NCBI RefSeq assembly: GCF_003628555.1
Contig: NZ_CP021731.1
Coordinates: 4,588,001 to 4,652,000, forward strand
DNA: 64,000 nt
Reading direction: 5' to 3'
Origin: Azoarcus sp. DN11
GTDB lineage: Bacteria; Pseudomonadota; Gammaproteobacteria; Burkholderiales; Rhodocyclaceae
A program made the position numbers and the translations under genes. Shown here in pieces: positions 60,059-64,000 of this stretch. The notes beneath the pieces were generated by a model that was not told where the DNA came from, made no database searches, and saw only the letters and a list, made by a program, of their open reading frames with translations. How positions within the stretch are numbered: the first letter of the stretch is position 1; each line of letters opens with the position of its first letter.

Positions 60059-60998
60059 CAGTGGGCGCTCCTGCCCAGCGGGCCAATTGCTGCGCCGCGC
60101 TGCGGTAGCCGATCTCGATGATTTCCTCGGCGCGGTCGAACTCCATGAAACGCACCGCGCCCAGCGGCGGGCGGATGAGGATGTCCGACTTGTCCTGCCG
60201 CAGGCTGGCCTGGGTCATGCGCGCCTGCATGATGTAGATCGAGCTCAGCAGCACGTCGAAGATGCCCGGCAGCGGTTCCGGCTCCTTGTGCAGCCAGGCT
60301 TCGAACTGGGCCAAGCCGGGGTTTGTTCGCAGGCTTGCCATCAGGCGCGCCATGGCCTGGGTATGGAATGTTCCCTGTGAGTTCGAATCTTGGCGGGATA
60401 CCCGGCTCGCCACGATGTCGTGGTTGAGGTCGACGGCGATGACCAGGCCAGCGCCCATGGCACGCACCACGCTCACCGGCACCGGGTTGACCAGACCGCC
60501 GTCGACGAGAATGCGGCCATTGCTGCGCACCGGCGTGAAGATGCCGGGCACCGAGATGCTGGCACGCACCGCATCGATCAGGTCGCCCGAGGCGCACGCC
60601 ACCTCCTCGCCGCTCATGATGCAGGTGGCCACGGCGCGGAAGGGAATCGGCAGGTCCTCGATGTTTGCCGCTGCCACATGGGCGCGCACGAAGTCCGCGA
60701 TTCTTTGCCCGTCGATCAGGCCCGAGCGGGGGAGAACGGGGTCGAGCAGACCGGCGATCTGGCGCCAATCGAAGGCGCGAAAACGATCGGCCAAGCCCCC
60801 GATCTTGCCGGCGGCATATACCGCGCCCACCACCGCGCCTATGCTGGTGCCGGCGACCAGATCGACCTTGATCCCGGCCTCCTCGATGGCGCGCAGCACG
60901 CCGATGTGCGCCAGCCCGCGCGCTGAACCGCTGCCCAGCGCCAGGCCGACCTTGCGCGCGGGCGGATTGGGAACGGTTTCGGGTGCGGGTTTCGCCAT
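60051..60998 (-). CDS. Patatin-like phospholipase (RssA/YchK-like)
   Basis: A 315-residue serine lipid hydrolase. The oxyanion loop is GSGSARG (22-28), the nucleophile S52 lies in GTSIG, and the catalytic aspartate D167 lies in VDGG, so the dyad is complete. No signal peptide is visible. It would release fatty acids from phospholipids or related lipids in the cytoplasm or at the inner leaflet. It starts 2 bp after the UbiB-like gene and overlaps the next gene. Confidence 0.92.
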   Translation of the reverse strand: MAKPAPETVPNPPARKVGLALGSGSARGLAHIGVLRAIEEAGIKVDLVAGTSIGAVVGAVYAAGKIGGLADRFRAFDWRQIAGLLDPVLPRSGLIDGQRIADFVRAHVAAANIEDLPIPFRAVATCIMSGEEVACASGDLIDAVRASISVPGIFTPVRSNGRILVDGGLVNPVPVSVVRAMGAGLVIAVDLNHDIVASRVSRQDSNSQGTFHTQAMARLMASLRTNPGLAQFEAWLHKEPEPLPGIFDVLLSSIYIMQARMTQASLRQDKSDILIRPPLGAVRFMEFDRAEEIIEIGYRSAAQQLARWAGAPTDD

Positions 60999-61000
60999 CT

Positions 61001-62671
61001 CTAGCCCTTGCCGCCACGCCAGATGGAGAACAGCACCCAGATGCCGCCGATGACGGCGGCGATGAAGCCGAGCAAGCCGAAAGATGGCAGGCCGGGCTCG
61101 CGCTCGACGGTCATGACGATGGCCGAGCCGATGATCAGGGCGGCGGTGACGACGCTGATCGCCAGGCGGCTGGCGGCGCGGTCGAGACGGTCGCCGAAAT
61201 GCTTGAGGGGCAGGACCTCGACTTGCACCAGGAGCTTGCCGCGCCGCGCGGCGCGCAGGAGCTGGCGCAGGTCTTGCGGCAGCCCGGCGACGAGGGCAAG
61301 CGTGTCGCGCAAGGCGCGCCAGCCGCGCCAGACCAGGGCGCCGGGCGCGGCGTGGGCGAGCAGCACCCGTTCGAGAAACGGCGTAGCCTCGCCCGCCATG
61401 TCGAAGTCGGGGTCGAGCTGGCGCCCCAGTCCCTCCAGGGCGATGAAGGCCTTGATCAGCAGCGCCAGGTCGGGCGGCAGGGTGAGGCCGTGCTCGCGCA
61501 GGATGGCGACCAGGTCGGAGAGCATGGCGCCCAGATCGAGGTTCTTGAGCGGCACGCCGTGATACTGGTCGGCGAAGGCGTCGATCTCGGGCTGCAAGGT
61601 CTCGCTGTCGATCTCGGCGCCGCCGCTCCAGTCCAGCAGCACTTCGGCCACCTTCTCCGCATCGTGGCTGACGAGACCGTGCAACAGCACGGCCAGCTGA
61701 TAGCGGCGCTCCTCGGAAAGGCGCCCGACCATGCCGAAGTCAATGAAGGCGATGCGGTTGTCCGGCAGGTAGAAAACGTTACCGGGATGCGGGTCGGCGT
61801 GGAAGAAGCCATCTTCGAGCATCATCTTGAGCACGGCCCGGGCACCGCGACGGGCCAGCAGCCTGCGGTCGAGGCCGGCCGCGTCCACGGCGGCCAGGTC
61901 GCGGCCGGCAATGCCATCGACATAGTCCTGCACATTGAGCCGCCCGCCGGTCCACGGCCAGTGGATGCGGGGAACGACGATCTCGGGGTGATCCGCGAAG
62001 TGGGCGGCGATGCGCTCGGCGCTGCGGCCCTCGGCGGAAAAATCCAGTTCGCGGCGCAGCGACAGGGTGAAATGGCGCACCACCTCCCGCGGCCGGTAGC
62101 GGCGCAACTCGGGCGCTTCCGCCTCGACGATCTCGGCGAGACGGGCCAGCAGGCGCAGGTCAGCCTCCACGATCGGCCGGATGCCGGGGCGCCGCACCTT
62201 GAGGATGACCGCCGTGCCGTCAGCAAGCCAGGCGCGATGCACCTGGGCCAGCGAGGCCGCCGCAAGCGCCTGCATCTCCAGGCGCGGAAAGATGGCCTCG
62301 GGCGGCTCGCCCAGGTCCTCCGTCAGTTGCGGCAGCAGCTCGGCGAAAGGGATGGCGGGCGCCGCGTCCTGCAGCTTGCTGAACTCGGCGATCCATTCCG
62401 GCGGGAACAGATCTACGCGGGTGGCGAGGATCTGCCCCAGCTTGACGAAGCTCGGCCCCAGCTCCTCCAGCGCCCGGCGCAAGCGGGCCGGCGGCTCCAG
62501 CCGCGCCAGTTCCTCCGGTTCGTGCCAGTGCAGGGCGCGGCCGGCACGTTCCAGGGCGCCCGCCATGCCGATCCGCCGCACCAGATCGCCGAAGCCGTAG
62601 CGGATCAGGACTGAGGCGATGTCATGCAGGCGGCCCAGGTCGCAGACGGCGCCGATCGCTTGCCATAGCAT
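61001..62671 (-). CDS. UbiB/ABC1/ADCK-type atypical kinase
   Basis: A 556-residue protein with the KxGQ motif (FVKLGQ, 76-80), the alanine-rich loop AAASLAQVH (137-145), the VILKVRRPG lysine, FHADPHPGNVF and FIDFGMVG, and two C-terminal membrane helices (AISVVTAALIIGSAIVM, LLGFIAAVIGGIWVLFSI). UbiB-family ATPases help ubiquinone and other isoprenoid lipids leave the membrane. Its place among lipid genes, far from other ubi genes, suggests a special isoprenoid or lipid substrate. ATG 62671 overlaps the preceding stop by one base. Confidence 0.93.
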   Translation of the reverse strand: MLWQAIGAVCDLGRLHDIASVLIRYGFGDLVRRIGMAGALERAGRALHWHEPEELARLEPPARLRRALEELGPSFVKLGQILATRVDLFPPEWIAEFSKLQDAAPAIPFAELLPQLTEDLGEPPEAIFPRLEMQALAAASLAQVHRAWLADGTAVILKVRRPGIRPIVEADLRLLARLAEIVEAEAPELRRYRPREVVRHFTLSLRRELDFSAEGRSAERIAAHFADHPEIVVPRIHWPWTGGRLNVQDYVDGIAGRDLAAVDAAGLDRRLLARRGARAVLKMMLEDGFFHADPHPGNVFYLPDNRIAFIDFGMVGRLSEERRYQLAVLLHGLVSHDAEKVAEVLLDWSGGAEIDSETLQPEIDAFADQYHGVPLKNLDLGAMLSDLVAILREHGLTLPPDLALLIKAFIALEGLGRQLDPDFDMAGEATPFLERVLLAHAAPGALVWRGWRALRDTLALVAGLPQDLRQLLRAARRGKLLVQVEVLPLKHFGDRLDRAASRLAISVVTAALIIGSAIVMTVEREPGLPSFGLLGFIAAVIGGIWVLFSIWRGGKG

Positions 62672-63531
62672 CAAACGTCCTTGCCGGTCTCTTTCGATTC
62701 CAGGCGGGCAGCGATGCCTTGGAGCAGGCCGGCGGCCAGACCGGCCAGCAGCGCGGCTTCATGGCGCACGACCTCCGCCCCTTTCTTGGCCTGTTCGCGC
62801 GCACCTGCCGTAACGGCCTGGGTCAGTTGCTCGAGCGCGATCCGGGTACGTTGGCCGACGGCCGAGCCACTGCTGCGGGCATGTTCGGCAAGCTCGGTGA
62901 AGGTGGCCTGGACAGTGCCCCGGGTATCGCGCGCTGCGTCCTGCAGCGTTTCGATGAACAGCGTCTGCAGCGTGGCCAGTTCGTCCGCCGCCTGCTTCAG
63001 CCCCTGCCGGGAGAACTCACTGGTGCGACCCGTGGCCTCCTGAATGGCCAATTGTGCGGCCTCCGCTGCGCCGGCCAGCGCCTCGTCCAGACCGCGCATC
63101 GCCTCTTTCAGCGCTTGTCCGCCGCGTTCCCCGAGCGGCACGGCGCCTTCGCGGGCGCCTCTGACCACGGCCGCCGTCACGCGTTTGAGTGCATCGGCAT
63201 CAAGATGCCCGCGCGTGAGAGCATCGAGCGTGATCGCACGCACCTGAGAGGCGACCGCGGCCGGGTCGGTGGCAAGTGCGCCTTGTACGCGTTGCTCGAG
63301 TTCCTCTGGCGTCATGGAGGGAAGACGTCCCTGCTCCTTGAGCATCCGGTCGATCTCGGCCTCGGCCTCCAGCCAGTCCTCTGCCACGTTGCCGCCCACA
63401 AAGCCGCTCTTTTCCGCGCGAAAATAGGCGGCCTCCGCGATCATTCGATAGCGTTCCTCGGCGGTGACGGGCGGATTCTTCTCCGCAACGGATTCCTGCG
63501 CCGCATTCGAAGTGGAAGTGGATTTGGCCAT
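62671..63531 (-). CDS. DUF2934 plus phasin-like helical protein
   Basis: A 286-residue protein. A DUF2934 segment near the N-terminus (YRMIAEAAYFRAEKSGFVGG followed by DWLEAEAEIDRML) leads into a long alanine-rich amphipathic helical part (residues 90-270) like phasins or apolipoprotein-type coats, with LAGLAAGLLQGIAARLE near the end. It could coat lipid or polymer inclusions or the membrane surface. There is no catalytic motif. It is coupled to the UbiB-like gene by a one-base overlap. Confidence 0.7.
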   Translation of the reverse strand: MAKSTSTSNAAQESVAEKNPPVTAEERYRMIAEAAYFRAEKSGFVGGNVAEDWLEAEAEIDRMLKEQGRLPSMTPEELEQRVQGALATDPAAVASQVRAITLDALTRGHLDADALKRVTAAVVRGAREGAVPLGERGGQALKEAMRGLDEALAGAAEAAQLAIQEATGRTSEFSRQGLKQAADELATLQTLFIETLQDAARDTRGTVQATFTELAEHARSSGSAVGQRTRIALEQLTQAVTAGAREQAKKGAEVVRHEAALLAGLAAGLLQGIAARLESKETGKDV

Positions 63532-63620
63532 GGTCGCTGCTCCTTTTCAAAGTGAGAGTGTGGAAAATCCGGCGTGTGCGGGGCCGGGTATCGGTATGAG
63601 CTTGTCCAGGCGCCCCATCC

Positions 63621-64000
63621 TCAGCGTGCCTCCCCATCGGCTGAGGCCAGCCTCCCTCGCAGCAGATCGCATACGTGGCGTGCCAATACCTCGGGGTTGT
63701 CCTGCTGGGGCCGGCGTCCTGGCATGAACTTACGGGTTGCACCGGCTTGGAAATGGAAGATCACCAGGCCAAAGATCGACATCGCGAGCAGGTGGGCATC
63801 CACATGTGGGTCCAACTCGCTGGCGAGATCGTGGACGGCAACGAACATGTCCCTGAATACCTGTTTGGCCAAGGTACTCTGACGCGCCTCGTTGGTGTCC
63901 AGCAGTACCCACTGCACCAGCCGCAGAAAGTCCTTGTCCGAGGCCATCATCCGGGCGAGCCCCGCAACAAAGCATTCAAGCCGTTTCCATGGGGTGCCGT
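63621..64000 (-). CDS. TetR-family regulator, C-terminal part (5' end outside window)
   Basis: The frame is open to the right edge and reads PWKRLECFVAGLARMMASDK and DFLRLVQWVLLDTNEARQST, then ASELDPHVDAHLLAMSIFG and GRRPQQDNPEVLARHVCDLL, a TetR C-terminal ligand-binding domain. The DNA-binding half lies beyond 64000. It precedes the minus-strand array by 89 bp and is the natural candidate for its regulator. Its ligand would tell what the array responds to. Confidence 0.75.
   Translation of the reverse strand, partial: GTPWKRLECFVAGLARMMASDKDFLRLVQWVLLDTNEARQSTLAKQVFRDMFVAVHDLASELDPHVDAHLLAMSIFGLVIFHFQAGATRKFMPGRRPQQDNPEVLARHVCDLLRGRLASADGEAR

Overview
The window looks like a chromosome segment of a high-GC betaproteobacterium, most likely of the Azoarcus/Aromatoleum/Thauera group (Rhodocyclales). 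I infer this from the gene order yicC / kinase / PP2C / rph / rdgB / hemW, the gshA-gshB pair, thiS-thiG-trmB, and the overall protein flavour. No rRNA or species marker is present.

Layout. (1) 1-15.9 kb is core chromosome: apbE (cut by the window edge), glutathione synthesis, a solitary adenine DNA methyltransferase, EcsC/DUF488/DUF4124 proteins, yicC, a Ser/Thr kinase with its PP2C phosphatase, rph, rdgB, hemW, sppA, trmB, thiG, thiS and tRNA-Gly(CCC). (2) 15.9-20.1 kb is the edge of an integrated element: an ICEclc/PAGI-2-like tyrosine integrase directly downstream of tRNA-Gly, then an orphan LysR sensor domain, an XRE regulator and a full LysR regulator. (3) 20.2-26.1 kb is an insertion-sequence cluster: IS630, IS1182 and IS66 elements, each with visible ends. 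The IS66 has a perfect 8-bp target duplication and a passenger gene. (4) 26.4-39.9 kb is a complete biphenyl-type upper and lower pathway on the minus strand, visibly AT-richer than the core. In transcription order it is gntR, bphA1, A2, orf3, A3, A4, B, C, H, J, I, D, a todX/fadL-like porin and a second meta-cleavage hydrolase. Together these would oxidise a (bi)phenyl-type aromatic to the dihydrodiol, then the catechol, cleave it in meta position, hydrolyse the product, and convert hydroxypentadienoate to pyruvate and acetyl-CoA. Two genes (bphA4, bphD) are frameshifted exactly at G-homopolymers. (5) 39.9-41.8 kb is a graveyard: an IS66 transposase gene split by remnants of three tyrosine-recombinase genes, with a 32-bp perfect palindrome at the right junction. 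(6) 41.8-45.3 kb holds an HxlR regulator, decayed genes for an NmrA-like reductase, a DODA-type dioxygenase and a DUF5519 protein, and an intact Old Yellow Enzyme. (7) 45.5-64 kb is one tightly packed minus-strand array that begins with a TetR regulator at the right window edge. It continues with a DUF2934/phasin-like protein, a UbiB-like kinase, a patatin, a polyprenyl-synthase-like protein without its aspartate motif, and a glycosyltransferase fused to a permuted papain-like (LRAT/YaeF-type) domain. After these come an RND adaptor and pump, a TolC protein, an HlyD protein, a double ABC ATPase and two ABC-2 permeases.

The array in (7) is the best candidate for an undescribed system. It joins lipid- and isoprenoid-type enzymes to two export machines under one regulator, and I read it, as inference, as an envelope-lipid remodelling and export (possibly solvent-tolerance) locus. 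The bph operon with its poly-G breaks and unusual dioxygenase pocket is the second focus.
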